From Oceanidesulfovibrio indonesiensis (GTDB taxonomy: Bacteria; Desulfobacterota; Desulfovibrionia; Desulfovibrionales; Desulfovibrionaceae), in the NCBI RefSeq assembly GCF_007625075.1, contig NZ_QMIE01000004.1, positions 233,484 to 297,483 of the forward strand: 64,000 bases of DNA, read 5' to 3'. Positions 42,734 to 50,988 of the stretch are shown piece by piece (position 1 is the stretch's first letter; the number at the start of each line of letters is the position of its first letter). The position numbers and the translations under genes were made by a program. Below the pieces are notes generated by a model. That model saw nothing but the letters and a program-made list of their open reading frames with translations, did no database searches and was not told the origin of the DNA.

Positions 42734-44238
42734 GCTCGCTCACACAACAGCTGCCCGCGCTGGTCGTGGGCTTACCATTCTTTTCGGCCATGGCCGTCAC
42801 GCTGCTCACCTGGCGCAACCGCGATGCCGCTTTCCCTGTTGCGCTCATCGGTCTGGCCTTGTGCGCGGCCGCGTCCCTGGCTCTGTCGATACACATAGCC
42901 ACGGACGGCCCGGTCATTTACCGCATGGGTGGCTGGGAGCCGCCAATGGGCATCAGTTTTTACGTGGACGGCCTCAACGTCCTGGTGCTCGCCATTATCT
43001 CCTTCGTCGCCCTGGTGAATCTGAGCGGCACGCGCCCGGCCGTACGGCTGGAGTATGCAGGAAAGGACGGCTCCTTCTACACGTTATATCTGCTCTGCGT
43101 CACCGGCCATCTGGGCATGGTGATAACCAGCGACGTATTCAATCTTTACGTCCTGATTGAAATAGCTGCCCTTTCCGGATATGCGCTTCTGGGCTGGGGC
43201 AGTTCCCGCGCCCCCCTTTCCACGCTGAACTACCTGTTCATCGGCGTGATCGGCGCATCGTTTTATCTGCTGGGCGTAGGCTTCCTTTACATACAGACCG
43301 GCTCGCTCAACATGCTGGACATCGCCGGCATCATCCAGATACTCGGCGTGACACCCACGCTTACCGCCGCTTTCGGCCTCATCATGTCCGGCATCCTCAT
43401 AAAAATGGCCTTCTTCCCTGCCCATGGGTGGTTGCCCAATGCATATTGCCATGCAGGCTCGCCGGCGGTCAGCCTGATCGCGCCGATGACCACCAAGGTC
43501 ATGGTTTACGTCATGGTCCGCATGATGCTGACCGTGTTTTCGCCCAAGCTCGTGTTCGACAGGGGGTTGCTGCCTGACCTGATGGTCCTCATGGCTTCCG
43601 CGGCCATCGTCATCTGCGGCCTCATGGCTCTGTCGGCCAAGAATCTCAAGCGGATGCTCACCTACGTTCTCATCACCGAAGTGGGCTACATGGTTGGCGG
43701 CGCCTGGCTGGGCAACCGCGCCGGCATGACCGGCACGGTGCTGCATGTGGTGAACGACGCAGCCATGACCCTGACCATGTTCATGGCTGTCGGCTGCCTG
43801 AGCTACAAGTTCGGCAAACTGGACTACAAGAAGCTCCAGGGCGTGTTCCCCAAGATGCCCTTCACCATGAGCGCCTTCGTGCTGGGGGCCATCGCCATGA
43901 TTGGCGTGCCCCCCACCTGCGGCTTCTTCAGCAAGTGGTACCTCATCCTCGGCGGCCTCGAAGCCGGACACATCGAATTCGTCGTCGCGCTCATCCTTTC
44001 GAGCCTGATCAACGTGGTCCTCTTCTTCAAGGTATTCGAAATCGGGTTCTTCGAACCCTGGCCCGAAGGCACCGACAGCCACGGACATCCGCACCGTCCG
44101 GCAATCGCCATGCGCGAGGCGCCCGCCTCCATGGTCGCGCCGCTCGTGGTCTCCGCCCTCGCCCTCGTCGGTCTTGGTCTCATGAACTCGAAACTCGTCG
44201 CCATCATCGAAAACGCGCTGCCTGCGAGCCTGTACTGA
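42730..44238 (+). CDS. mrpD: Mrp antiporter subunit D (antiporter-type subunit 1)
   Basis: This 502-residue NuoN/NuoM-like membrane subunit has about 14 helices. Typical blocks include FNLYVLIEIAALSGYALLGW, KMAFFPAHGWLPNAYCHAGS (with the conserved Lys/His in the pathway), and NLKRMLTYVLITEVGYMVG. It likely moves protons in exchange for Na+. It overlaps the mrpC stop by 4 bp. It is one of three antiporter-type subunits in the operon. Confidence 0.9.
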   Translation: MSSLTQQLPALVVGLPFFSAMAVTLLTWRNRDAAFPVALIGLALCAAASLALSIHIATDGPVIYRMGGWEPPMGISFYVDGLNVLVLAIISFVALVNLSGTRPAVRLEYAGKDGSFYTLYLLCVTGHLGMVITSDVFNLYVLIEIAALSGYALLGWGSSRAPLSTLNYLFIGVIGASFYLLGVGFLYIQTGSLNMLDIAGIIQILGVTPTLTAAFGLIMSGILIKMAFFPAHGWLPNAYCHAGSPAVSLIAPMTTKVMVYVMVRMMLTVFSPKLVFDRGLLPDLMVLMASAAIVICGLMALSAKNLKRMLTYVLITEVGYMVGGAWLGNRAGMTGTVLHVVNDAAMTLTMFMAVGCLSYKFGKLDYKKLQGVFPKMPFTMSAFVLGAIAMIGVPPTCGFFSKWYLILGGLEAGHIEFVVALILSSLINVVLFFKVFEIGFFEPWPEGTDSHGHPHRPAIAMREAPASMVAPLVVSALALVGLGLMNSKLVAIIENALPASLY

Positions 44239-44242
44239 TCCT

Positions 44243-45742
44243 GTGAATCCAATGGACACCATCGTATCCATAACTCCCTTCCTTGCGGTCCTCGTCTCGC
44301 TCGTGGCGGTGCCGGGGATTGTCTCCGCAAAGTCCCCCAACGCGCGGGAGGCCTGGACCTTCGCCGCCGCGTTTGTGAAGTTCGGTCTCGTGGTCTCCAT
44401 GCTGCCCACAGTGCTGGATGGAACCTCGATCACCTACACCATAGCCGAAGTGCTGCCCGGCGCGCCGCTCGCCTTCCGGGTGGACGCCATGGGCATGCTC
44501 TTCGCGCTCGTATCCTCCTCACTATGGATTCTCACGAGCGCGTATTCCATCGGCTACATGCGTTCCGAGCATGAGCACAGCCAGACGCGCTACTTCACAT
44601 TCTTCGCGCTGTCGCTGTCCGCCACCATCGGCGTGGCGTTCTCGGCCAACCTGTTCACCCTGTATCTCTTTTACGAGATGCTCTCCTTCGCCACGTATCC
44701 TCTGGTCGCGCATCACCAGGACCCGGAGGCGAAGTCGTCCGGCCGAAAATACCTGTTCTACATCGTGGGCGCGTCCATCGGCCTGGCGCTCCCGGCAATG
44801 CTCATCGTCTACATGCTGGCTGGCACGCTGGACTTCATGCCCCAGGGCATTCTTTCTTCCCTGCCGGACATAGCCAATCAAACCACTCTCGTGGGCGTGC
44901 TGCTGGTGATGTTCCTCTTCGGCTTCGCCAAAGCCGGCCTCATGCCGCTGCACTCCTGGCTGCCTGCGGCGATGGTCGCCCCCACGCCGGTCTCCGCGCT
45001 GCTGCACGCCGTTGCCGTGGTCAAGGTGGGTGCCTTCTCCATCTTCCGCGTCGTCACCATGGTCTTCGGCGTGGAAATACTCACAACCCTCGACCTGCGC
45101 ATCGTCATCCTGGTCCTTGCCGCCGTGACCATGATAACCGCATCATTGATCGCCATATCGCAGGACGGTCTCAAGCGGCGGCTCGCCTTCTCCACCATCG
45201 CCCAGCTCGCCTACATCGTGCTCGGTGCGGGTCTGCTTTCGCCCAAGGGGCTCACCGGCGGCATGATGCACATCGCCCTGCACGCTTTCGGCAAGATCAC
45301 CTTGTTCATGTGCGCAGGCGCAATCTTCGTGAACACGGGGAAAAGCAAGATCAGCGAGATGGCCGGCATCGGCCGGCGCATGCCCTGGACCATGGCGGCC
45401 TTTTTCGTGGGCGCTTTGTCCATCATCGGACTGCCGCCTGCCGGCGGCTTCATAAGCAAATGGTATCTGCTGCAGGGATCGCTCCAGGCGCAGGAGCCGG
45501 TGTTCGTTATCGTGCTGCTCACAAGCGCCCTGCTCAACGCGGCGTACTTCATGCCCATCGTCTACCGGGCATTCTTCTGCAAGCCGTCGGAATCGCAGTT
45601 CGAACCGGGCGTGAAGGAAGCGCCCTTCCTCTGCATGGCGCCGCCTATCATCACCGCGATCATCTCCATCGCCCTGCTTTTCCACCCAGGGCCGTTCCTC
45701 GATCTGGCGGAGATGATGACGCGCTCCCTGCTGGGCATGTAG
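44243..45742 (+). CDS. Mrp antiporter subunit D paralog (antiporter-type subunit 2)
   Basis: This 499-residue membrane protein belongs to the NuoL/M/N antiporter fold: RVDAMGMLFALVSSSLWILT, LFTLYLFYEMLSFATYPLVA, GLMPLHSWLPAAMVAPTPVS and FSTIAQLAYIVLGAGLLS are the family blocks. It resembles Mrp D/MbhH-like subunits. The start may be GTG 44243 or ATG 44252; the first is given. It is followed after about 150 bp by the small membrane protein gene. Confidence 0.88.
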   Translation: MNPMDTIVSITPFLAVLVSLVAVPGIVSAKSPNAREAWTFAAAFVKFGLVVSMLPTVLDGTSITYTIAEVLPGAPLAFRVDAMGMLFALVSSSLWILTSAYSIGYMRSEHEHSQTRYFTFFALSLSATIGVAFSANLFTLYLFYEMLSFATYPLVAHHQDPEAKSSGRKYLFYIVGASIGLALPAMLIVYMLAGTLDFMPQGILSSLPDIANQTTLVGVLLVMFLFGFAKAGLMPLHSWLPAAMVAPTPVSALLHAVAVVKVGAFSIFRVVTMVFGVEILTTLDLRIVILVLAAVTMITASLIAISQDGLKRRLAFSTIAQLAYIVLGAGLLSPKGLTGGMMHIALHAFGKITLFMCAGAIFVNTGKSKISEMAGIGRRMPWTMAAFFVGALSIIGLPPAGGFISKWYLLQGSLQAQEPVFVIVLLTSALLNAAYFMPIVYRAFFCKPSESQFEPGVKEAPFLCMAPPIITAIISIALLFHPGPFLDLAEMMTRSLLGM

Positions 45743-45896
45743 ACTGCATCACAGAAAATCACGGGACTACGAACCATGTCGCACTCGAACACAGCAGGCA
45801 CCGGCGGAATCATATCGTTCCGTGGCGTGCAGCCAGCGCTCGTCGTGTTCATGCCCCTTTCCGAAAACGGCGGGGGACAGCAATAGGAATCCGTCC

Positions 45897-46136
45897 ATGG
45901 CGATACAATCACTTTTCGAAATACAGACCAGTCAACAGACCGCGATGATTGCCTTCGGCACCGGCGCTGCGATCCTGCTCGGCCTGGCGCTCTTCGCGAA
46001 CAATCCCGGCGCCACCGGGGGCGACTGGCCCCGCTTCTGCAGCGCCGCCGTCTTCGCAGCCAGCGCCGTGCACATGATGGGCGTGAAGCGCATCCTCGCC
46101 TCCATCATCCAACAGGGGGAGGGCCTCCATGATTGA
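45897..46136 (+). CDS. small membrane protein of the Mrp operon
   Basis: This 79-residue protein has two predicted helices (MIAFGTGAAILLGLALF and FCSAAVFAASAVHMMGV). I do not recognise a family. Its gene overlaps the start of the next antiporter-type subunit by 8 bp, so it belongs to the operon and may be a small accessory or coupling subunit. The ATG at 45897 has a weak site (AGGAAT). Confidence 0.6.
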   Translation: MAIQSLFEIQTSQQTAMIAFGTGAAILLGLALFANNPGATGGDWPRFCSAAVFAASAVHMMGVKRILASIIQQGEGLHD

Positions 46137-47943
46137 GACCCATCCCGCTCTGTTCCTCATCCTCGGGGCGCTGCTCATCCCCCTGCTCAAGGAGGGCCGG
46201 ACCAAGGACGTGTATCTGGTGCTCCTGCCGCTCGTGAGCTTGTACAACATGCTCATGATGCCCCACGGCTCCTATTACCAGTGGGAGTTCCTCGGCTTCA
46301 CCATCGAGCCCCTGCGGATCGACGGCCTGTCCATAGGATTCGCCACCATCTTCCATATTGTCGCGTCCCTGGGCATGTGCTTCGCGCTGAGCATCAAATC
46401 CAACATAGAGCGGACGTTCGCAATGCTCTACGCCGGCGCGGCAGTCGGCACTGTGTTCGCCGGCGACCTGCTTTCCATGTTCCTGTTCTGGGAATCGCTC
46501 ACGGTGACGGCCACGGTGATCATCTGGTGCCGTCGCACATCGGGCTCCCAGGGCGCCGGTTTCCGCTACCTGATATTCCACGCGCTGGGCGGCCTCATAT
46601 TGCTGGCCGGCATCGTGCTGCACATCCACAACACCGGATCCGTCGCCTTCGAGTATATCGGGCTCGATTCCACGGCATCGTGGCTCATCATGCTCGGTTT
46701 CGGCATAAACGCCGCCTGGCCCGGCCTGCATGCCTGGCTGACTGACGCGTATCCCGAAGCGAGCTACGCCGGGGCGGTGTTTCTTTCCGCGTTCACCACC
46801 AAGAGCGCCGTGTACGTCCTGGCGCGCGGCTTCCCAGGCACGGATCTGCTGGCGATCATTGGAACGGTGATGGCCGTCTACGGTGTTTTCTACGCGACTA
46901 TCGAGAACAACGCGCGGCGCATTCTCTCCTACCACATCGTTTCCCAGGTGGGGTACATGGTGGCCGGAATCGGCATCGGCACGGCCATGACCGTGAACGG
47001 CTCCTGCGCACACGCCATCGCCCACATCCTGTACAAGGGACTGCTCTTCATGGGAACAGGCTGCCTGCTGTACGCGGCTGGCACGACCAAGCTCACGGAG
47101 CTCGGCGGCCTCGTTCGCCGGCTTCCGCTCGTGTTCATCTTCTACATGGTCGGAGCCCTGTCCATCTCGGGCATGCCGTTCTTCAACGGATTCGTTTCCA
47201 AAACCATGACCATCGCCGGCGCGGCCAACGAACACTATACCTTGGTCGCTCTCGGTCTGGAAATCGCTGCGGTGGGTACGTTCCTTTCCGTTGGATTGAA
47301 GCTCCCGTACTTCGCGTTCTACGCCAAACCGGAAAACACGACGATGCCACTCCGAAAGATTCCCACCCACATGTACGTGGCCATGGCGATGGGATCCTTC
47401 CTGTGCATCCTCACTGGCTTGTGGCCGGAACTGCTCTACTCGTTCCTGCCGTTCCAGCCCGGCCTGGAGCCGTACAGCCGGTTCGTGCAGATGACTGAGT
47501 ACGTCTACACGCCCTACACACTGTGGCACATCCTCCAGGCATTCATGATTCTGGGCTTCACCGGCCTCGGTTTCTACTTCATGCGCAAGGTGGTGGTGCC
47601 GCATGCGCAGCGCAACCTCGACTTCGACTACCTGTATCGACTCATCGGTCGGAGCGTACTGTGGGTCCTGGACAAAGTCTTCAACGGCCTGAACAGGCTG
47701 TGCAACGACCTGATCGTGAACCGGGCGACCGACGCGGTGATTCGCGCCTGCACGGATACGCCGTACAAACTCGCCCGCATGGCGATGACGCCGTACTGGT
47801 CCATGCTGGACGCCGATATTCGTGAGAAGAAAGAGCGCGCCTTCAGCCGGAGCTTCGAAACGTACAGCTCTCCGGTGGGCATCACCGGCATGCTCGCCGC
47901 GGCGCTCGTGACCTTCCTCATCATTTACATGTTCATCAACTGA
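46129..47943 (+). CDS. NuoL/MrpA-like antiporter subunit (antiporter-type subunit 3)
   Basis: This 604-residue membrane protein is a NuoL/MrpA N-terminal type antiporter subunit: RIDGLSIGFATIFHIVASLG, DLLSMFLFWESLTVTATVII, GINAAWPGLHAWLTDAYPEA and LSYHIVSQVGYMVAGIGIG show the fold and the usual Lys/His/Glu positions. A C-terminal tail of about 110 residues after the helices (near residue 490) carries extra charged segments and a last membrane helix. It takes the place of the N-terminal half of classical MrpA, which is split in this operon. Confidence 0.82.
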   Translation: MIETHPALFLILGALLIPLLKEGRTKDVYLVLLPLVSLYNMLMMPHGSYYQWEFLGFTIEPLRIDGLSIGFATIFHIVASLGMCFALSIKSNIERTFAMLYAGAAVGTVFAGDLLSMFLFWESLTVTATVIIWCRRTSGSQGAGFRYLIFHALGGLILLAGIVLHIHNTGSVAFEYIGLDSTASWLIMLGFGINAAWPGLHAWLTDAYPEASYAGAVFLSAFTTKSAVYVLARGFPGTDLLAIIGTVMAVYGVFYATIENNARRILSYHIVSQVGYMVAGIGIGTAMTVNGSCAHAIAHILYKGLLFMGTGCLLYAAGTTKLTELGGLVRRLPLVFIFYMVGALSISGMPFFNGFVSKTMTIAGAANEHYTLVALGLEIAAVGTFLSVGLKLPYFAFYAKPENTTMPLRKIPTHMYVAMAMGSFLCILTGLWPELLYSFLPFQPGLEPYSRFVQMTEYVYTPYTLWHILQAFMILGFTGLGFYFMRKVVVPHAQRNLDFDYLYRLIGRSVLWVLDKVFNGLNRLCNDLIVNRATDAVIRACTDTPYKLARMAMTPYWSMLDADIREKKERAFSRSFETYSSPVGITGMLAAALVTFLIIYMFIN

Positions 47944-47955
47944 CGGAGAATATAG

Positions 47956-48429
47956 ATGATAACCCTGGACGACCTTCGCATTCCCATGTTCGCGGACCTC
48001 CCCGACGAGATGCTGAAAAAGCTTCGTGACGCCGCGGACGCGATCGACTTCGAGGACGGCGACATCGTCTATAATGCTGGCGAGGTTGCAGATATCTTCT
48101 ACATCGTGCTGAGCGGCGAGGCCGTGCTGGAGCACTCGCTGTCCAGAGATGTTCAGGTGATCTTCTCGTCCGTGGAGCCGGGCTATTGCTTCGGCTGGAC
48201 GGCCCTGACCAAACGACAGCCCCGCCGCGCCACGGCGCGCAGCCGCGGACCGAGCCGCATGGTGCGCATTCACGCCACCGAGCTCCAGCGACTCATGGAC
48301 GAAGACCACACCATGGGCTATGTCATGTACCACGCATTCATGGAGGTTGTGCTGGGCCAGCTCTTTACGCGGACGGACCAGTTCTTGAGCATGCTGTCCA
48401 GGCATCCGGACCTGAAGCACGCGCTGTAG
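47956..48429 (+). CDS. cyclic nucleotide-binding domain protein without HTH
   Basis: This 157-residue protein consists of a cNMP-binding beta-roll (VYNAGEVADIFYIVLSGEAV, FSSVEPGYCFGWTALTKRQP) and a C-terminal helical end that is too short for the Crp helix-turn-helix. It may sense a nucleotide or small ligand and act on the antiporter rather than on DNA. It starts 12 bp after the last antiporter gene and is followed by a strong terminator. Ligand not determined. Confidence 0.75.
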   Translation: MITLDDLRIPMFADLPDEMLKKLRDAADAIDFEDGDIVYNAGEVADIFYIVLSGEAVLEHSLSRDVQVIFSSVEPGYCFGWTALTKRQPRRATARSRGPSRMVRIHATELQRLMDEDHTMGYVMYHAFMEVVLGQLFTRTDQFLSMLSRHPDLKHAL

Positions 48430-48454
48430 AACAGTTTCCATATTCTGTGGTGAA

Positions 48455-48491
48455 ACGCAGAGTTGCCGACTGGTGACTCTGCGTTTTTTTT
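48455..48491 (+). terminator. intrinsic terminator of the Mrp operon
   Basis: ACGCAGAGT (48455-48463) pairs with ACTCTGCGT (48476-48484) across a 12-nt loop, followed by eight T residues. This is a classic intrinsic terminator placed 25 bp after the cyclic nucleotide-binding gene. It marks the end of the operon starting near 39688. Confidence 0.88.
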
Positions 48492-48671
48492 CACCGCATC
48501 CTGATTCTGGAATTAACGGTGGTCGCTCGGCTGCCCGGAAACACGCGAGTACTCGGTCAAATCGCAGGGCAGCTCCACCTGATCGGTCTCACCTTTTCGT
48601 AGTCTATTCTCCTTGAAACGCCCGGCAGAAACGAACTGCCGAGACTTCTTTTCGCGTTTGCATGAAGCCTC

Positions 48672-49094
48672 TCACTTCAGGAAATATGCGACCACCCGCC
48701 AAGATTCAGGCTCCTGCCGCAGCACCACACACTCCTTGATCTTGTCTATGCGCTCGAACGTGGACTCGTACTCCAGAAACACGTACGTCCCGGCAGGCGC
48801 ACCGTTCGGATCGCGCTGGACCTTGCTGCGGTTCAGGGATCGTATCTCCATGGCTCCCAACTGCTCCCGGCCCTCATTCAAGACAGACTCCCAGTCTTCC
48901 CGGGACATTGCCTCCTGTATCATGCCGCCGGCCTGGTCCCAGCAAGCACCGAACCTGCCGGCATCTATCTCCGTAAGCCACGCCTCAGCCACGCTCTGCG
49001 CTTCGAGTTCCATGGATTGGTCATCCGCGTGCGCCGAAATACACCACAGAGCCATCGCCAATACAAAACCCACCGTCAACACGATTCGTTTCAT
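48672..49094 (-). CDS. DUF4019 domain protein, exported
   Basis: This 140-residue protein begins MKRIVLTVGFVLAMALWCISAHA, a signal peptide, and is then helical and mixed: WLTEIDAGRFGACWDQAGG, REDWESVLNEGREQLGAM, RSLNRSKVQRDPNGAPAGTY. This matches the DUF4019 family of periplasmic proteins of unknown function. A longer start at 49133 would overlap the XRE stop by 4 bp, so it cannot be excluded; the signal peptide favours 49094. Confidence 0.72.
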   Translation of the reverse strand: MKRIVLTVGFVLAMALWCISAHADDQSMELEAQSVAEAWLTEIDAGRFGACWDQAGGMIQEAMSREDWESVLNEGREQLGAMEIRSLNRSKVQRDPNGAPAGTYVFLEYESTFERIDKIKECVVLRQEPESWRVVAYFLK

Positions 49095-49129
49095 CGCTCT
49101 TCCCATTTGTGTTTTCTCGTCGCCATGGT

Positions 49130-49345
49130 TCATGCGCCCTCATCCGGGGCATACTCCAAAATATCCCCGGGCTGGCAATCCAACGCTTTGCAGATTGCAT
49201 CCAGCGTGGAGAAGCGTATGGCCTTTGCCCGACCGGCCTTGAGCACTGACAGGTTCTGCGGCGTTATTCCGACGGCTTCGGCCAGCTCTTTGGACGTTGT
49301 TTTCCGCCGCGCCAGCATCACGTCCAGGTTCACGATAATCGCCAT
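49130..49345 (-). CDS. XRE-family small transcription regulator
   Basis: This 71-residue protein is a Cro/CI-type helix-turn-helix: VNLDVMLARRKTTSKELAEAVGITPQNLSVLKAGR, of which SKELAEAVGITPQNLSVLK is the HTH, then ALDCQPGDILEY at the end, typical of the YozG-type regulators. It is commonly paired with a DUF2975 membrane protein, as here. It lies 8 bp downstream of that gene. Confidence 0.85.
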   Translation of the reverse strand: MAIIVNLDVMLARRKTTSKELAEAVGITPQNLSVLKAGRAKAIRFSTLDAICKALDCQPGDILEYAPDEGA

Positions 49346-49353
49346 GGCGCGCC

Positions 49354-49902
49354 TCAGATCGTCAGCATGGATTCTTCGTGAAGTTCACGGGCCTGGTCCA
49401 TGACGTACGCCACAACGATGATCATGAGCGCGGTGATCAGCATGGTGATGTTGGACGAACCAAGGCCTACGGAGACCATGCGCTGACCGGCCGGATTGGA
49501 CAGCGTGAGTGCAACAGTCATGGCCGCGCCTATGAGCGGGCTGATGAGCTCTCGAACGAGGAGCAGAAGCCCCACGCTTCGGATGCGTTGCACACTGACG
49601 GTCGTGAATACCTCGCCCCGTGCATAGCCGCCAAAAAGCCGGGCAAGATTCCAGAGCATGGCGCAGGTGAGGGCTACAGGGACGGCAGCGACACCGAACC
49701 CGAGCCACCGGGTCGTGGCCGTCACGGGCCCCGGGTTGATGTCTTGCCCCACTGGAAATGGAAGCACCATGGCGGGCCCGTAATGTTCCAGCACCCATTC
49801 CAGGTTCCAGAAAATGAGCGCGGTGAGAGCCGGAGCCGCTACCAGACCGACAATGCAAAGCCAATAAACGATCCTGCTGAGCCGAATGGCATTGAGCTTC
49901 AT
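49354..49902 (-). CDS. DUF2975 membrane protein
   Basis: This 182-residue protein has four predicted membrane helices (IVYWLCIVGLVAAPALTALIF, GFGVAAVPVALTCAMLW, SVGLLLLVRELISPLIGAAM, ITMLITALMIIVVAYV), typical of DUF2975. The start ATG at 49902 has GGAGG at 7 bp. Together with the XRE regulator it forms the usual two-gene cassette, whose function is not known. Confidence 0.8.
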   Translation of the reverse strand: MKLNAIRLSRIVYWLCIVGLVAAPALTALIFWNLEWVLEHYGPAMVLPFPVGQDINPGPVTATTRWLGFGVAAVPVALTCAMLWNLARLFGGYARGEVFTTVSVQRIRSVGLLLLVRELISPLIGAAMTVALTLSNPAGQRMVSVGLGSSNITMLITALMIIVVAYVMDQARELHEESMLTI

Positions 49903-50153
49903 GGCAAATCCTCCTTCGTTTCGGAATCTGCTATCCCTCTGGTTACTGTTTGTCAATAACTTTTTATTATTTAATACCTATTAATTCTTGATAAGCGGTA
50001 TCACCAATAATTTTCTTTCGACTCATCGCCGGTTACCGATAGGGTAAATATCTTCCCCGCGCACATTCATCCGTTCTGAAAACGCGCATGGTCTGCTATG
50101 GTTGGATTTGGTTCAAACAATATCTGCAACCAGACGAACCAAGGAGACCGAAA

Positions 50154-50621
50154 ATGCATTCGAGAATCGTGTTGATCGGAATACTGCTGATGGGGTTGCT
50201 GAGTCTGGGCGCCTGCACCAAACATCAGGCAATGAAAGGCCCGTACGAGGGCGATAACATCAACACCGCTTTTGTCGATTACATGGCCGGCCGCGCCCAG
50301 GATCGGCTGGACCTTACAGAGGCCCAGACCACCCAGTACCGTCAGCTTGTCCGCAACCTTCTGGTCAAGGGGCAGGAGCTGAAACCGCTGAACGAAGCGC
50401 TGCGTCGCGACCTGGCCGCCAGCCTGCGCAAGGAAAACCCGACGCGTGCCGAGTTCGAAAGGTTCCTGGCGGCCAAGGAGGAAATCATGCGCACCGTCAT
50501 GTACAGCGGCATCGACGATTTCATGGCCTTCCACGCCACACTCACGCCGGAGCAGCGCAACAAACTGGCCAACCTGGTGCAGGAAATGGGCAAGGACGGC
50601 TGGCGCGGCCACGGCTGGTAG
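50154..50621 (+). CDS. Spy/CpxP-like LTxxQ lipoprotein
   Basis: This 155-residue protein starts with a lipoprotein signal (LLSLGAC, lipidated Cys about residue 22) and continues as a helical domain with two LTxxQ-type motifs: LDLTEAQTTQY near residue 50 and TLTPEQRNKL near the end. This is the pattern of Spy/CpxP periplasmic proteins, some of which act in stress or metal responses. The ATG at 50154 has AAGGAGACCGAAA upstream. A terminator follows at 50727. Confidence 0.75.
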   Translation: MHSRIVLIGILLMGLLSLGACTKHQAMKGPYEGDNINTAFVDYMAGRAQDRLDLTEAQTTQYRQLVRNLLVKGQELKPLNEALRRDLAASLRKENPTRAEFERFLAAKEEIMRTVMYSGIDDFMAFHATLTPEQRNKLANLVQEMGKDGWRGHGW

Positions 50622-50726
50622 CATCCGTTCATCCGCCTGGCGGGCACGCGGATCCCTTCCATGGTGACAATCGCCATGTTGTGAATTGAAGTCCGTTATG
50701 CTCCGCCGCTCCTGAATCCAATGCAC

Positions 50727-50775
50727 ACCGGACAGGCCGCCTCAGCGCATGGCGCGGTCTGTCCGGTTTATTGTA
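50727..50775 (+). terminator. hairpin terminator after the Spy-like gene
   Basis: ACCGGACAGGCCGC (from 50727) pairs with GCGGTCTGTCCGGT (to 50767) with one bulge, followed by TTATTGTAT. This would end transcription of the Spy-like gene before sqr. The remaining gap to 50988 holds no gene. Confidence 0.7.
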
Positions 50776-50988
50776 TCATCGCGAAGCTGTCGCCCTCCGC
50801 CGCGCCGCTCGACATTCCGGCAGTGCCATTTCAGGGGGCATTCGTAATTTTTTGCATCGGACACCAGACTGTGGTGGTCTGAATATGGACAGAAATACGC
50901 ACGCTCACAGGAGGATCAACGCAAACGAAACCCATTCGCGCCTCGCTGTCCTGGCGAGGCTGCACATTGCTTCAACAGGAGGCAGGCC

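Noticed and set aside
46105..48441. minus-strand reading frame of 778 residues
   Set aside because: It is antisense to the NuoL-like and cyclic nucleotide-binding genes and has an implausible His/Glu/Gln composition.
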